This document shows, in pieces, positions 7,676-18,250 of a stretch of DNA of 64,000 bases. Made by a program: the position numbers and the translations under genes. Numbering within the stretch: the first letter of the stretch is position 1; the number at the start of each line of letters is the position of its first letter. Below the pieces are notes generated by a model. The model did no database searches. It saw nothing but the letters and a program-made list of their open reading frames with translations, and was not told where the DNA came from. This DNA comes from Verminephrobacter eiseniae EF01-2 (GTDB lineage Bacteria > Pseudomonadota > Gammaproteobacteria > Burkholderiales > Burkholderiaceae_C): NCBI RefSeq assembly GCF_000015565.1, contig NC_008786.1:3100001-3164000 (forward strand), in the 5' to 3' direction.

Positions 7676-9697
7676 ATGTGCGGCATCGTCGGCGCGGTCT
7701 CCACGCGCAACATCGTTCCCATTCTCGTCCAGGGCCTGCAACGGCTGGAATACCGGGGCTATGACTCCTGCGGCGTGGCCGTGCATGCCGCCAGCCGCCA
7801 TGCGCCGCACCGTGGCGCGGGCCTGCAACGCGCCCGCAGCACAGCCCGCGTGGCCGAGTTGTTGCAACAGGTGCAGGCCGAGCATATCGACGGCGCCACC
7901 GGCATTGCCCACACCCGCTGGGCCACCCATGGTGCGCCTGCGCAGCACAACGCCCACCCCCATTTCAGCCATGGCCGGGGACATGCAGGAGCAACGGCAG
8001 GCAGCGCTCGAGACGCAGCGGGCCGCGCGGGAGACGCGCAGGGCAAGGCCGGAGATGCGCAGGGCAAGGCCGGAGACGCGCAGGGCAAGGCCGGAGACGC
8101 GGAGGGCCGCGTGGCCCTCGTGCACAACGGCATCATCGAAAACCACGAAGAACTGAGCGCAGCCCTGCAAGCCAGCGGCTATCTGTTTACCAGCCAGACC
8201 GACACCGAGGTCATCGCGCATCTGATCGACAGCCACTACAGCGGCGACCTGCTGGCCGCCGTGCAGGCCAGCGTGGTGCAGTTGCATGGCGCCTACGCCA
8301 TCGCCGTGATGCACAAGGACGAACCCCACCGCGTGGTGGGCGCGTGCGCAGGCTCGCCGCTGGTCCTGGGCGTGGGCAAGAACGGCGCCGAGCATTTCCT
8401 GGCCAGCGACGCCATGGCCCTGGCCGGCGTGACCGACCAGATCGTCTACCTGCAAGAGGGCGATCTGGCAGACCTGCAGCCGGGGCGCTACGCGATTGCC
8501 GGCAAGACGCAGGGTGGCGCAAGCCAACCCCTGACGCCCGCGCAACGCCCGGTGTGCACGGTGCAGGCCCACAGCGGCGCAGTCGAACTGGGCCCGTACC
8601 GCCATTACATGCAAAAGGAAATCTTCGAGCAGCCGCGCGTGATTGCCGACACGCTCGAAGGACTGGAAGACATCACCCCCGCACTGTTCGACGGCGCCCA
8701 CCCGCATCAGGCGCGCGCTGCGGCGCAGGTGTTCGCAGAGATCGACAGCGTGCTGATCCTGGCCTGCGGCAGCAGCTACTACAGCGGCTGCACTGCCAAA
8801 TACTGGCTCGAAGCCATCGCCGGCATCCCCACCCAGGTGGAAGTGGCCAGCGAGTACCGCTACCGCACCAGCGTGCCCAACCCGCGCAGCCTGGTCGTCG
8901 CCATCAGCCAATCCGGCGAAACCGCCGACACCCTGGCTGCCCTGCGCCACGCGCAGTCCCTGGACATGCAGCACCGACTGACCATCTGCAACGTGGCCAC
9001 CAGCACCATGGTGCGCGAATGTCCGCTGGCCTACATCACCCGCGCCGGGGTCGAGATCGGCGTGGCCAGCACCAAAGCCTTCACCACGCAACTGGCGGGC
9101 CTGTTTCTGCTGACCCTGGCCCTGGCCCGTTCCAAAGGCCGCCTGAGCCAAGAGCAGGAGGCCGCCCACCTCCAAGCCATGCGCCACCTGCCCAAAGCCC
9201 TGCAGGCCGTGCTGGCGCTCGAACCCCAACTCATCAGTTGGGCCCAGGATTTCGCCCGCATGGAAAACGCCCTGTTCCTGGGCCGGGGGCTGCACTACCC
9301 GATTGCATTGGAGGGGGCGCTCAAACTCAAGGAAATCAGCTACATCCACGCCGAGGCCTACCCTGCGGGCGAACTCAAACATGGCCCGCTGGCACTGGTC
9401 ACCAGCGCCATGCCCGTGGTGACGGTAGCGCCCAATGACGCGCTATTGGAAAAGCTCAAGAGCAACATGCAGGAGGTGCGCGCCCGCGCCGGCACGCTGT
9501 ATGTGCTGGCCGATGCCGACACCTGCATCGAAAGCAGCGCAGGTCTGCATGTGATCCGCATGCCCGGGCACGGCGGCCCGTTGAGCCCGCTGCTGCACGT
9601 CGTGCCGCTGCAACTGCTGGCCTACCACACCGCTTGCGTGCGCGGCACGGATGTGGACAAGCCCAGGAATTTGGCCAAGAGCGTGACGGTGGAGTGA
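7676..9697 (+). CDS. glmS: Glutamine-fructose-6-phosphate aminotransferase with repeat insertion
   Basis: Makes glucosamine-6-phosphate for peptidoglycan and LPS. The N-terminal glutaminase begins MCGIVGAVS, so Cys follows the initiator Met as catalytic nucleophile, and includes HTRWATHG and VHNGIIENH. Two SIS isomerase domains follow ([19 protein letters not shown]), and the end is [12 protein letters not shown]. The protein is 673 residues against about 610 for E. coli GlmS. Much of the excess is a stretch of about 47 residues between HPHFS and VALVHNG, containing four copies of a seven-residue repeat. The frame is kept and all catalytic motifs remain, so the enzyme is probably active. The start is fixed by the required Met-Cys. 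Confidence 0.95.
   Translation: MCGIVGAVSTRNIVPILVQGLQRLEYRGYDSCGVAVHAASRHAPHRGAGLQRARSTARVAELLQQVQAEHIDGATGIAHTRWATHGAPAQHNAHPHFSHGRGHAGATAGSARDAAGRAGDAQGKAGDAQGKAGDAQGKAGDAEGRVALVHNGIIENHEELSAALQASGYLFTSQTDTEVIAHLIDSHYSGDLLAAVQASVVQLHGAYAIAVMHKDEPHRVVGACAGSPLVLGVGKNGAEHFLASDAMALAGVTDQIVYLQEGDLADLQPGRYAIAGKTQGGASQPLTPAQRPVCTVQAHSGAVELGPYRHYMQKEIFEQPRVIADTLEGLEDITPALFDGAHPHQARAAAQVFAEIDSVLILACGSSYYSGCTAKYWLEAIAGIPTQVEVASEYRYRTSVPNPRSLVVAISQSGETADTLAALRHAQSLDMQHRLTICNVATSTMVRECPLAYITRAGVEIGVASTKAFTTQLAGLFLLTLALARSKGRLSQEQEAAHLQAMRHLPKALQAVLALEPQLISWAQDFARMENALFLGRGLHYPIALEGALKLKEISYIHAEAYPAGELKHGPLALVTSAMPVVTVAPNDALLEKLKSNMQEVRARAGTLYVLADADTCIESSAGLHVIRMPGHGGPLSPLLHVVPLQLLAYHTACVRGTDVDKPRNLAKSVTVE
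8027..8110 (+). repeat. Four-unit 21-bp tandem repeat inside glmS
   Basis: Units at 8027-8047, 8048-8068, 8069-8089 and 8090-8110 encode AGDAQGK three times and then AGDAEGR. Near-identical units in frame suggest recent slippage expansion. The encoded segment lies in a loop of the glutaminase domain. Confidence 0.95.
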
Positions 9698-10024
9698 GGT
9701 CGAACCGGGCGCTCCGGGGCCAAGGCCGCTGCGGCATGCCGAGGGACATCCGGAACCCGCGCCATTTCGCAGGCATCGTCTGCCGGGTCACTATCGAATG
9801 CGGCGCAGCGGCGGCCTTCACGAACAGGTGCGACCAGGTGCGACCCGCGTAGCGTCCAGCCGGTGCGCGATCGGTCGGGGCCTCGAGCCACACCGGCGCG
9901 GCGTATGGCAGCGGCATGTGCATGCGCTGCATGTCCCGGCGCCGCCCCATCCGTCGTTGCGTGGGGCCTGCCAGCCAGGCAGCGTCGGGTTGTGAATGGC
10001 GTGGCGAGCCTTCACGCAGCCAGG
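9698..10024. other. Convergent intergenic region, no gene seen
   Basis: About 330 bp between the ends of glmS (plus) and the IclR gene (minus). No hairpin with a T run and no credible open frame was seen; the only repeat is a 10-bp direct doublet AGGTGCGACC near 9830. Confidence 0.4.
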
Positions 10025-10840
10025 TCACAGGGTATCGCTGTCCCAGGCTTTTCGGATGTCGTCCACCAGCGCCAGCAGCAGGCCCGCGTGGGCCGCGATG
10101 CTGTCGTCCAGCACCGGCGATGCGCTCGGAAAGCTGACGTTGAGTGCATACAACCCGCCGCCCGGCATGTGCAGCGGCGCCGCCACTGCCGCCATGCCCG
10201 CCTGCCACTGCGCAATGCAGTAGCCGCTTTTCCGGATGGCCTGCAAGGCGGTGTCCACACCACGCTTCAGTCGCGGCCAAGCGGCGCCATGTTGGCGCTC
10301 CAGTTGTGCCAACAGGGCCAGGCGCGCAGGCTGCTGCATGCCAGCCAGGAACGCGCAGCCCAGGGAGGTGCTGGCAATGGGAATGCGTGAGCCGGGACAG
10401 ATGCGCCGCAAGAGGCCCGGTCGGCTCAAGCGCACGGAATCGAGGTAGACCATTTCGAGCTGATCGGCCACGGCGAGACCAACGTTGACGAGTCGGCCTT
10501 GCGCGACTTGGCGCATGAGCGGCAGGGCCTTTTCCAGCGCTCGCTGCGAACTGCGGTACGACAAGGCCAGGCTCAGGCATGCGGCGGTCAGCCGGTAGCC
10601 TTTTTGCTGCCCGTCATAGGCCAGAAAGCCGGCGTCCACCAGCGAGCGCATCAGCCGGCTGACCGTCGGGCGCGGCAGACCTGTCCGGTCGGCCAATTCA
10701 GCGTTGGTGAGGACGCCCACGCCACGCCGGAACGCACGCAGCAGTTGCAGCCCACGCTCGAGCGACTGGCTGCCCGGTGTGCTGCGCACAAAGGTGCCGG
10801 TGTCGCGCGTCAACGCCCGCGTCGAGACGCCTGCGGCCAT
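10025..10840 (-). CDS. IclR-family transcriptional regulator
   Basis: 271 residues with an N-terminal winged helix (SLERGLQLLRAFRRG ... LADRTGLPRPTVSRLMRSLV) and a C-terminal GAF-like effector domain (SRIPIASTSLGCAFLAGM, SGYCIAQWQ). The ATG at 10840 is preceded by AGGAGA and lies where the family begins; a longer frame upstream overlaps the divergent promoter region. The gene is divergent from an enoyl-CoA hydratase and CoA-transferase pair, which it probably controls. The inducer is unknown. Confidence 0.85.
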   Translation of the reverse strand: MAAGVSTRALTRDTGTFVRSTPGSQSLERGLQLLRAFRRGVGVLTNAELADRTGLPRPTVSRLMRSLVDAGFLAYDGQQKGYRLTAACLSLALSYRSSQRALEKALPLMRQVAQGRLVNVGLAVADQLEMVYLDSVRLSRPGLLRRICPGSRIPIASTSLGCAFLAGMQQPARLALLAQLERQHGAAWPRLKRGVDTALQAIRKSGYCIAQWQAGMAAVAAPLHMPGGGLYALNVSFPSASPVLDDSIAAHAGLLLALVDDIRKAWDSDTL

Positions 10841-10955
10841 GGCGCATCTCCTTGATTTCGATAAGCGAAATTCTGGACTCGTCCCGCCTTGTCCACCCGC
10901 AGGTGCGCGGGAATACTGGGCGCTCGCCGACACCAGAACGACATCGGAGACAAAC

Positions 10956-11741
10956 GTGGATTTCGCAGAACTGCAATACGCGGTCGTGGGCCGGGCCGCC
11001 GTGCTCACCATCCACCGGCCCGAGCGTCTGAACGCCTGGACGCCAACGCTGGAAGCCGAACTCCGATCGGCCATCCGGCAAGCCAACCAGGATGACGGCG
11101 TGCGCTGCGCCGTGTTGACCGGGGCAGGACGGGCCTTTTGCGCCGGAATGGATATGCAGGTGCTGCGCGCAGGCCAGACCAACACCCGAGCGCCCGGCGC
11201 GTCCGATGAGGACGCGGCCCAGCGCTACGGCTATCTGTGGGATTTCGACAAACCCTTGGTTGCCGCGATCAATGGCGCGACGGCCGGCGTCGGGTTGTGT
11301 CTGGCGCTGTACTGCGACCTGCGGTACGTCGCGGCTGGCGCCAAGATCACGGCACCCTATGCCCGCCGCGGCCTCGTGGCTGAGCACGGCATGGCCTGGC
11401 TCTTGCCACGCCTGATAGGCCCCATGCATGCGGCCGACCTGCTGCTGTCGGGCCGCACGATCCTGGGCGAGGAGGCCGAACGCATGGGCTTGGCCAACCT
11501 GCTGCCGGCCGAGGGCTTCTTGAACGCCGTGATGCAGCGCGTGCAGGAGATTGCCACGGCCACATCGCCGCGCTCGATTCGCATCATCAAACATCAGTTG
11601 CGCCAAGCCCGCTACCAGACGTTGGGCCAGGCCACCCGCAGCGCCGACCTGGAAATCGCCGCCTGCCGCCACACCGAAGACTTCAAGGAAGGTGTGCAGC
11701 ACTTTCTGGAAAAGCGCTCCCCCCAATTCACCGGTAGGTAG
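10956..11741 (+). CDS. Enoyl-CoA hydratase/isomerase family protein
   Basis: 261-residue crotonase-fold protein. The GTG at 10956 is preceded by GGAGA and opens with DFAELQYAVVGRAAVLTIHR, typical of the family N-terminus. CoA-binding and oxyanion-hole segments are visible (AFCAGMDMQ, NGATAGVGLCLAL). The usual second acidic residue region reads GLVAEHGMAWLLPRL. It is followed after two bases by a class III CoA-transferase, so it probably belongs to a short catabolic operon for a carboxylic acid activated by CoA transfer. The substrate cannot be told from sequence. Confidence 0.82.
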   Translation: MDFAELQYAVVGRAAVLTIHRPERLNAWTPTLEAELRSAIRQANQDDGVRCAVLTGAGRAFCAGMDMQVLRAGQTNTRAPGASDEDAAQRYGYLWDFDKPLVAAINGATAGVGLCLALYCDLRYVAAGAKITAPYARRGLVAEHGMAWLLPRLIGPMHAADLLLSGRTILGEEAERMGLANLLPAEGFLNAVMQRVQEIATATSPRSIRIIKHQLRQARYQTLGQATRSADLEIAACRHTEDFKEGVQHFLEKRSPQFTGR

Positions 11742-11743
11742 AC

Positions 11744-12921
11744 ATGGCAGACAACGACATGGCACAGCCGCTCGCAGGCATCCGGGTCGTCGAAATCGGG
11801 CAGAACATCGCGGGGCCTTACGCAAGCGAGATCCTGTCCTCGCTGGGCGCCGAGGTCATCAAGATCGAGCGTCCAGGGACGGGCGACGACGCGCGCGGCT
11901 GGGGCCCGCCCTTCTGGCGCGGCACGGCGACAACCTTCCAGGCCATGAACCACGGCAAAAAGAGCATTGCACTCGATCTCAGGAATGCTTGCCATGTCCA
12001 ATGGCTGCACGGCCGGGTGGTCGAGGCCGATGTCTTCATCCAGAACATGCGGCCGGGTTCACTGCAAGCGCTGGGCTTGGGGCCGGGCGAACTGTGCGCG
12101 CTCAATCCGCGCTTGATCTACTGCTCGCTGTGGGCGTTCGGGCACAAAGGGCCCATGCAGATGGCACCCGGCTACGAGCCCATGGTGCAGGCATTCGCCG
12201 GCATCTTCAGCATCAACGGCCCCGAAACCGGCCCGCCGGCCCGCGTTGGCATGCAGGTGCTTGACTTGGGCACAGGCATGTGGGCTGCACTGGGCTGCAT
12301 GGCGGCCCTGCTGCGGCGCGCGTCCACGGGCCAGGGCTGCGTGGTGGACACCTCCCTGTTCGAGACCGCGCTGACTTGGCTGCAGGTCATGATGGCGGGC
12401 TTTCAGGCCACCGGCAAACAGCCGCAGCGCCACCGTAGCGGCAACCCCAACGTGGTGGTTTTCCAGGCGTTGTCCACGAAGGATGGCGAGCTCGTCGTCG
12501 CGGCCGCAAACGACCGGTTGTTCGCAAGCTCGCCCGTGTGGCGGGCCGTCCGGAATGGGCGAGCGACCCGCGCTTTGCCAGCAATACGCTGCGCGTGCAG
12601 CACAAGGACGATCTGCTGGCGCAACTGCAAGCAATCTTCGAGACGCGCAGTTCGCAGGACTGGACAGACGCATTGGAGCAAGCCGGCATTCCCTGCGCCC
12701 CCATTCACGACTTCTGGCAGGTCATGGATCAGCCGCAGACCGAGGCGATCGGCATCTTCCAGAACATCCCCGGGATGGACCTGCGCATCGTCGGACTGCC
12801 GCTGTCCTTCGACGGCACGCGCCCGCCAGTGCGCCACCGCGCGCCCCACATCGGCGAGCACAACCAGGACATGGGAATTGCGCTGGCGGATCAACCACCA
12901 GCAACCATCTTGAATGACTAA
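11744..12921 (+). pseudogene. CaiB/BaiF class III CoA-transferase, frameshifted
   Basis: The first 260 codons read as a class III CoA-transferase (PLAGIRVVEIGQNIAGPYAS, the GAEVIKIERPGTGDDARGW segment, FETALTWLQVM). The homologous reading then leaves this frame at about 12521-12526, where one base appears lost, and continues in the next frame as KLARVAGRPEWASDPRF through to a TAA at 12921. The joined product would be about 390 residues, normal for the family. The unshifted frame runs on to 12913 as arginine-rich nonsense. The stop lies at the very end of the gene against an IS110-family element, whose insertion may have replaced the original tail. A sequencing error is the alternative to a real frameshift. 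Confidence 0.75.
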
Positions 12922-12922
12922 G

Positions 12923-13918
<996 letters not shown>

Positions 13919-13951
13919 TCAACCATTCGGGATGCGGCAGAACAAACAGAC

Positions 13952-14018
13952 CACCACCGTGCGCCCTGGGCTGCGATTCGAGCTCGGGCTCGCAGGAGGC
14001 ACAGGCTGCACGGTGGTG
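13952..14018. repeat. 11-bp inverted repeat in the IS110 non-coding end
   Basis: CACCACCGTGC at 13952-13962 is matched perfectly by its inverse at 14008-14018, 45 bp apart. In this element class the non-coding end is known to yield a structured guide RNA, so the repeat could form its stem or be a subterminal recombination site; which one is inference. Confidence 0.5.
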
Positions 14019-14091
14019 AGTCAACCAGTTCAGCAATCAAGGCTGGCAACCACGCCTTGACCACTGAAGTTTGAATGATCTGAAAGATATA

Positions 14092-14342
14092 AGGAGGCAG
14101 TGCGACTGGCTCACGGCGGCCAGAGCATCGCAGCGGCGGCCAGGATGCTGGGCGTGGTGGAACAGACGCTGTTCAACTGGGTCAAGGCGGATCGCCTGGG
14201 CAAGCTCACAGGCGCTGACAGCAAGGCAGTGAACGCCGAGCAGATGGAGATCAGTCGACTGCGCGCGGAGCTTGCACGGGTGAAGATGGCGCGTGACATC
14301 TTGGGAAAAGCGACGGCGTACTTCGCGAAGGCGCAGAGCTGA
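14092..14342 (+). pseudogene. IS3 orfA, N-terminally truncated
   Basis: Encodes most of the helix-turn-helix protein (HGGQSIAAAARMLGVVEQTL, then NWVKADRLGKL) and its leucine-zipper-like tail, ending AKAQS-stop. The intact start (MTKTVRARYTLEF) seen in copy 2 at 23682 is missing here. The first possible initiator in this remnant is at 14100. Confidence 0.8.
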
Positions 14343-14386
14343 AGTACGCCTTCATTCACCGCAACCGCCAGGCGTGGCCGATCTCT

Positions 14387-15235
14387 GTGCAGTGCCGAGT
14401 CCTGCAAGCCAGCATCACCGGCTACCACGAACACTTCGTTCGTAGAGCCAGCGCGGCCCAGCGGCACCATCTCAGCGACGACGCGCTGCTGGTGCACATC
14501 GAGGTGATCCACGCCGAAACGCGGGGCGGCTACGGCTGGCCGCGCACGTGGAAGGAACTGCTGGCCAGGGGCATCCGGGTGGGCAAGGAGCGGGTGCGCA
14601 AACTCATGCAACTGCACGGCATCCGGGCCAAGGGCAAGCGCCGCTTCAAGGTCACCACGGACAGCAAGCATGACCTGCCGATCGCCCCCAATCTGCTGGA
14701 TCGGCAGTTCGATGTGGCCGAACCCGACAAGGTCTGGGTGGGCGACATCACCTACATCGCAACCGACGAAGGCTGGCTGTTCCTGGCCGTGGTGATCGAC
14801 CTGTTCAGCCGCCAGGTGGTGGGCTGGTCGCTGCGCCAGGACATGACGCGCGACATCGTCATCGATGCTGTGCGCATGGCCTGGTTCAAGCGCCATCCGC
14901 GCAAGCATGCCGGGCTGATCTTGCACAGCGACCGGGGCAGCCAATACGCCAGCGAGGACTTCAGGGACGTGCTCGCCCAGTGCGGCATCACGGCCTCGAT
15001 GAGCCGCAAGGGCAACTGCTGGGACAACGCCTGCAGCGAGACCCTGTTCGGTTCGTTGAAGGTGGAGCGACTGCATGGGCAGCGCTTCGTGACGCGGCGC
15101 CAGGCCAAGGACGAGGTCATCGCCTGGGTACTCTGGTACAACCGCACCCGGCTGCACTCCACGCTGGCGTACGTCAGCCCGGCGCGGTTCGAGCAAGACT
15201 GGCATGCGGCTCAGGCCAAGCAAGCCAATTCGTGA
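14387..15235 (+). CDS. IS3-family transposase orfB
   Basis: DDE integrase-like catalytic protein with D in VWVGDITYIA, D in HSDRGSQYAS and E in NACSETLFGSLK, 35 residues after the second D. The frame is -1 relative to orfA and is open from inside orfA, so it would normally be made by a programmed frameshift near the GGGAAAAG run at 14303-14310. Stop at 15233-15235. The catalytic domain is complete, so this copy could still act in trans on related ends. Confidence 0.9.
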   Translation: MQCRVLQASITGYHEHFVRRASAAQRHHLSDDALLVHIEVIHAETRGGYGWPRTWKELLARGIRVGKERVRKLMQLHGIRAKGKRRFKVTTDSKHDLPIAPNLLDRQFDVAEPDKVWVGDITYIATDEGWLFLAVVIDLFSRQVVGWSLRQDMTRDIVIDAVRMAWFKRHPRKHAGLILHSDRGSQYASEDFRDVLAQCGITASMSRKGNCWDNACSETLFGSLKVERLHGQRFVTRRQAKDEVIAWVLWYNRTRLHSTLAYVSPARFEQDWHAAQAKQANS

Positions 15236-15310
15236 CTCCGCTATGGGGTACGGATTCCAGGGGCAAGGTCATTTTCCTCTGTGCCCCGCCAAGGTGAGCA
15301 GCCTTGGCCC

Positions 15311-15339
15311 AACGCCTCCCATGCGGAGGCGTTTCTTTT
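15311..15339 (+). terminator. Rho-independent terminator hairpin beside helicase copy 1
   Basis: AACGCCTCC (15311-15319), a five-base loop and GGAGGCGTT (15325-15333) followed by TCTTTT. The same hairpin follows at 45260-45287 next to helicase copy 2, so it belongs to the duplicated block. Confidence 0.75.
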
Positions 15340-15357
15340 GGCATGCCAAGAGGCCCA

Positions 15358-18093
15358 TCACAGCGATGCCTCCGGCGCGACGGCCTTGGCCAGCAACTGG
15401 CCCAGATCGAGGTTCTTGCTGGTTTCCGCCCAGTCCGGCTCCTGCGTGAAGGGCTGGCGCACGTAAAACGGCCCCTCGTGCCGATCACCGTCCACCAGCA
15501 CGATGGCGAGGATGAACTTGTCCGCCTGGTTCAGGCCGTAGAGGATTTCGTTGCGCGTGACGGTGATCGTGGACTGGCCCTTGGCGCGGCCTTTCACCTC
15601 GATGTGGCGCGAGGTCGTCAGGCGGCCATCCACGGGCTGGGGCTGGCTGGTCAGGTCCCAACCGCACTTCTGCGCCGAGACATCGATGACGGCGTGACCC
15701 AGGGCGCGTTCGGCGGCGATCACTGCGTGCATGGCGATGCGCTCGATGCGGGTGCGGGCGGCGGCGTCTGCCGACCAGCCGCCTTGTTCCGCCGGAACGC
15801 CCTTGCGTTGCATCAGCAGCCCCGCCGGGATGACGAGCGCGCCGCCGAGCACGACCGGCGTGGCCGAGACCACATGGCGCATGGCCAGTAGTTCCTTCTC
15901 GCGCGATTCGCGGCGTGCCGTGAGGTCGTCGATGGTGCGGCGCACATTCTCCAGCGTCAGGCGAACATCCTTGCCTGCGGCTAGGTCGTCTTGCAGCTTG
16001 ATGTAGCGGTCTGACCAGAAGTTGATTTCCTTGACCAGCCGCTCGTGGACGGCGTTCAGGGTCTTGTCCACGGACTTCTCGCGCCGCGAGCGCACTTCGT
16101 CGAAGTGTTCCGGCACGAGGTGGCTGCCCGCGTGGGCCAGGGCTGCGTGCTCCAAGTCCTTGGCGATCCACGGCGCGGCCAGCATGTCTTGGATCAGCGC
16201 CATGTCGCCAGCGGCGAGCGGCTCCAAGTCCAGATGGGGTGCCCAGCCCGCATCGATGGTCTGGCCGGAGGCATCGATCTCGACGAACTGCATGCGCCGT
16301 GAGGCCACGCGCGCGGGGTCGGCCCGTTCCAGGACCCGGTGGTCGATGATGAACATGACCTTGGGTGCCAGCCCCCAGTCGCTCGGATCGACCAGCACTG
16401 CGCCTTGCTTGAGTTTGTTGCGGTGCTGCTCCAGCACGATGTCGGTGACCGACTGCATCAAGGGGTGGCCCGGATGCAGCAGGCTGGCCATCGGCACGCC
16501 CACCCGGTCGAGAATGCGCACGTACTGCTTTTCGAAGCAGATGCGCTCGTAGCGGCGCAGCACCGGGTCGGTGTTGCGCCGGTCCCGGCCCGTGATCTGG
16601 CGGTCGCGCTCGCGGATGATGGCGGGGACGTTGGTGATCTCGTAGCGGCCCGGCTCGCGCGGCCGCAGTTCGCCGCCCAAGGACGCGAAGGCTTGCTTGA
16701 AGAAGGCGCGGATGAAAAAGGGCTGGAGCTTGCGGGCTTCGGCCTTTTCCATTTCATCCTTGACGGTGAACAGGCGCTTCTCGTCCATCACTTCTTCGCA
16801 CAGGGCGTTGCGCTGGATGATGTTTTCGAGGTGGCGGGTGTCGAGCGCGCCTTCGATCTTTTTGCGCAGGCGCTCGCGCACCCCGGGGTCGGCCCCGTAG
16901 CGGATGGCCTCGATCAGCAAGTCTTGGAGGCTCTTTTCCTCGAACACCTCGCCGAGGATGTCGAACACGCGCCCGCCCAACGCCTGCCGCTCCACTTCGA
17001 GCTTCTCGAACAGGCGCTGAAACACATCGCCCTCGCGGGTTTCGGCGGCGACCATGTTCCACAGGTGGCAGACCTCGGTCTGGCCGATGCGGTGGATGCG
17101 GCCAAAGCGCTGCTCCAGCCGGTTGGGGTTCCACGGCAGGTCGTAGTTGACCATCAGGTTGGCGTTTTGCAGGTTCACGCCTTCGCCCGCCGCGTCGGTG
17201 GCAACGAGAAAGCGCGCGCTCGGGTCGTTGCGGAACAGTTCCTGCACCTTGCGCCGGTCCTCGCGCTTGACGCCGCCGTGGATCATCACCACGGCTTCCT
17301 CGCTGCCGATGAGGCCGCGAATCTTCACCGCGAGGTAGTTCAGCGTGTCGCGGTGTTCGGTGAAGATGATGAGCTTGCGCTGGCGCCCGGCGCTGTCGTG
17401 CATCTCCGGCGTGTCTTGCAGCAGGCGGGAGAGTTCGTCCCACTTGCGGTCTTGGCCGGAGTGCACGACCTGCCGGGCCTGTTCTTCCAGCCCTTCGAGG
17501 AGGATGATTTCGGCTTCCAGTTCCTGGATGGTCTGCGCCGCCGTGGTCTGATCGACCAGATATTCCTCGAAGTCCTCATAGGCTTCGGGCGAGAAATCGT
17601 CTGCGGACTCCCAGATATCTTCGGGCGAGCCGTTGCCGTTCTCGTAGCCGACGGTTTCGGCCAAACCTTCTTTGACAAGTTGGCCGCGCTGGCGCAGTTT
17701 TTCATCCTCGACGCGGCGCTTGAGCTTGTTGCGGCGGCGCTTCAGCGACTGGTAGATGGCCTCGGGGCTGGAGGCGAGCCGCCGTTGCAGCGCGGTCAGG
17801 GCAAAGCCCACCGTGCCCTTGCGGCCACCGTCGGCCAACTGATCGGCGCGGGCGAACTCGGTCTTCACATAGTTCGTTACCGCCGCGTACAGGGCGGCTT
17901 CGGGATCGGAGAGCTGGTAGTTGACGGTGTAGGCACGCCGTTCGGGAAACAGCGGCGTGCCGTCGAACGTGAGCATGTCTTCCTTGACCATGCGGCGCAT
18001 CAGGTCGGCCACGTCCACCTTGTGCGCGCCGTCGCGGAACTTGCCGTAGAAGCGGTCGGCGTCCAGCAGCCACCCCATTCCCTTGCTCCACAC
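15358..18093 (-). pseudogene. SNF2-type helicase copy 1, N-terminal domain lost
   Basis: The frame holds 911 residues, but homology with copy 2 (45306-47750) starts only at 18070 ([11 protein letters not shown]). The last 23 bp before it are foreign and supply an accidental ATG. The lost part contained the Walker A and DEAH motifs. What remains includes helicase C motifs ([25 protein letters not shown]), a long helical region and a C-terminal DUF3883-like segment ([16 protein letters not shown]). Large helicases of this build occur in DISARM-related and other anti-phage islands; that role is inference. Without motif I it cannot be an active ATPase. A tyrosine integrase lies immediately upstream. 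Confidence 0.78.
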
Positions 18094-18162
18094 GGTCTCA
18101 CCAAAGACCGATTTCCACGCGAAATCAACGACTTAGACGGGTCGTTTGCATCAGGAGCATTC

Positions 18163-18186
18163 AACCGGTTTCATAAAAAAACCGGT
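18163..18186. repeat. Inverted repeat near the junction of helicase copy 1 and integrase
   Basis: AACCGGTTT (18163-18171) and AAACCGGT (18179-18186) with a short A-rich loop. It lies between the helicase breakpoint at 18070 and the integrase start and could be a terminator-like hairpin or part of an attachment region. Confidence 0.4.
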
Positions 18187-18191
18187 CAATG

Positions 18192-18250
18192 TGGGGGAAC
18201 ATTTGGGGGAACGAATGGCGGTTTTTCAACCGTTAGGAGTTGTTCCCCCA
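18192..18250. promoter_or_regulatory. Repeated 9-mer TGGGGGAAC before the integrase gene
   Basis: Two direct copies (18192-18200 and 18204-18212, 12-bp period) and one inverted copy (18242-18250) that overlaps the integrase start codon. Spacing of one helical turn and position suggest arm-type integrase sites or an autoregulatory operator. Confidence 0.5.

Larger units (their letters stand above)
14092..15271 (+). mobile_element. IS3-family insertion sequence, copy 1, 5' end lost
   Basis: Near-identical to the copy at 23619-24437 where they overlap. Homology begins abruptly at 14092, so the left inverted repeat and about the first 15 codons of orfA are gone, replaced by IS110 flank. The right end (TGACTCCGCTATGG ... 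GGGGCAAGGTCA) ends at 15271. The orfA/orfB arrangement with a -1 frame step is typical of IS3. Confidence 0.85.

Noticed and set aside
8027..8110. Possible CRISPR-like repeat array
   Set aside because: Units are contiguous without spacers, 21 bp long, in frame and inside glmS; this is coding tandem duplication.
18071..18100. Possible tRNA 3' end (ATTCCCTTGCTCCAC) at the integrase side as an att site
   Set aside because: No T-arm or matching acceptor strand is present, so a tRNA fragment cannot be supported.
16339..18249. Long plus-strand frame running into the integrase gene
   Set aside because: Antisense to the helicase remnant; the integrase family starts only at 18250 and has its own promoter-like upstream region.
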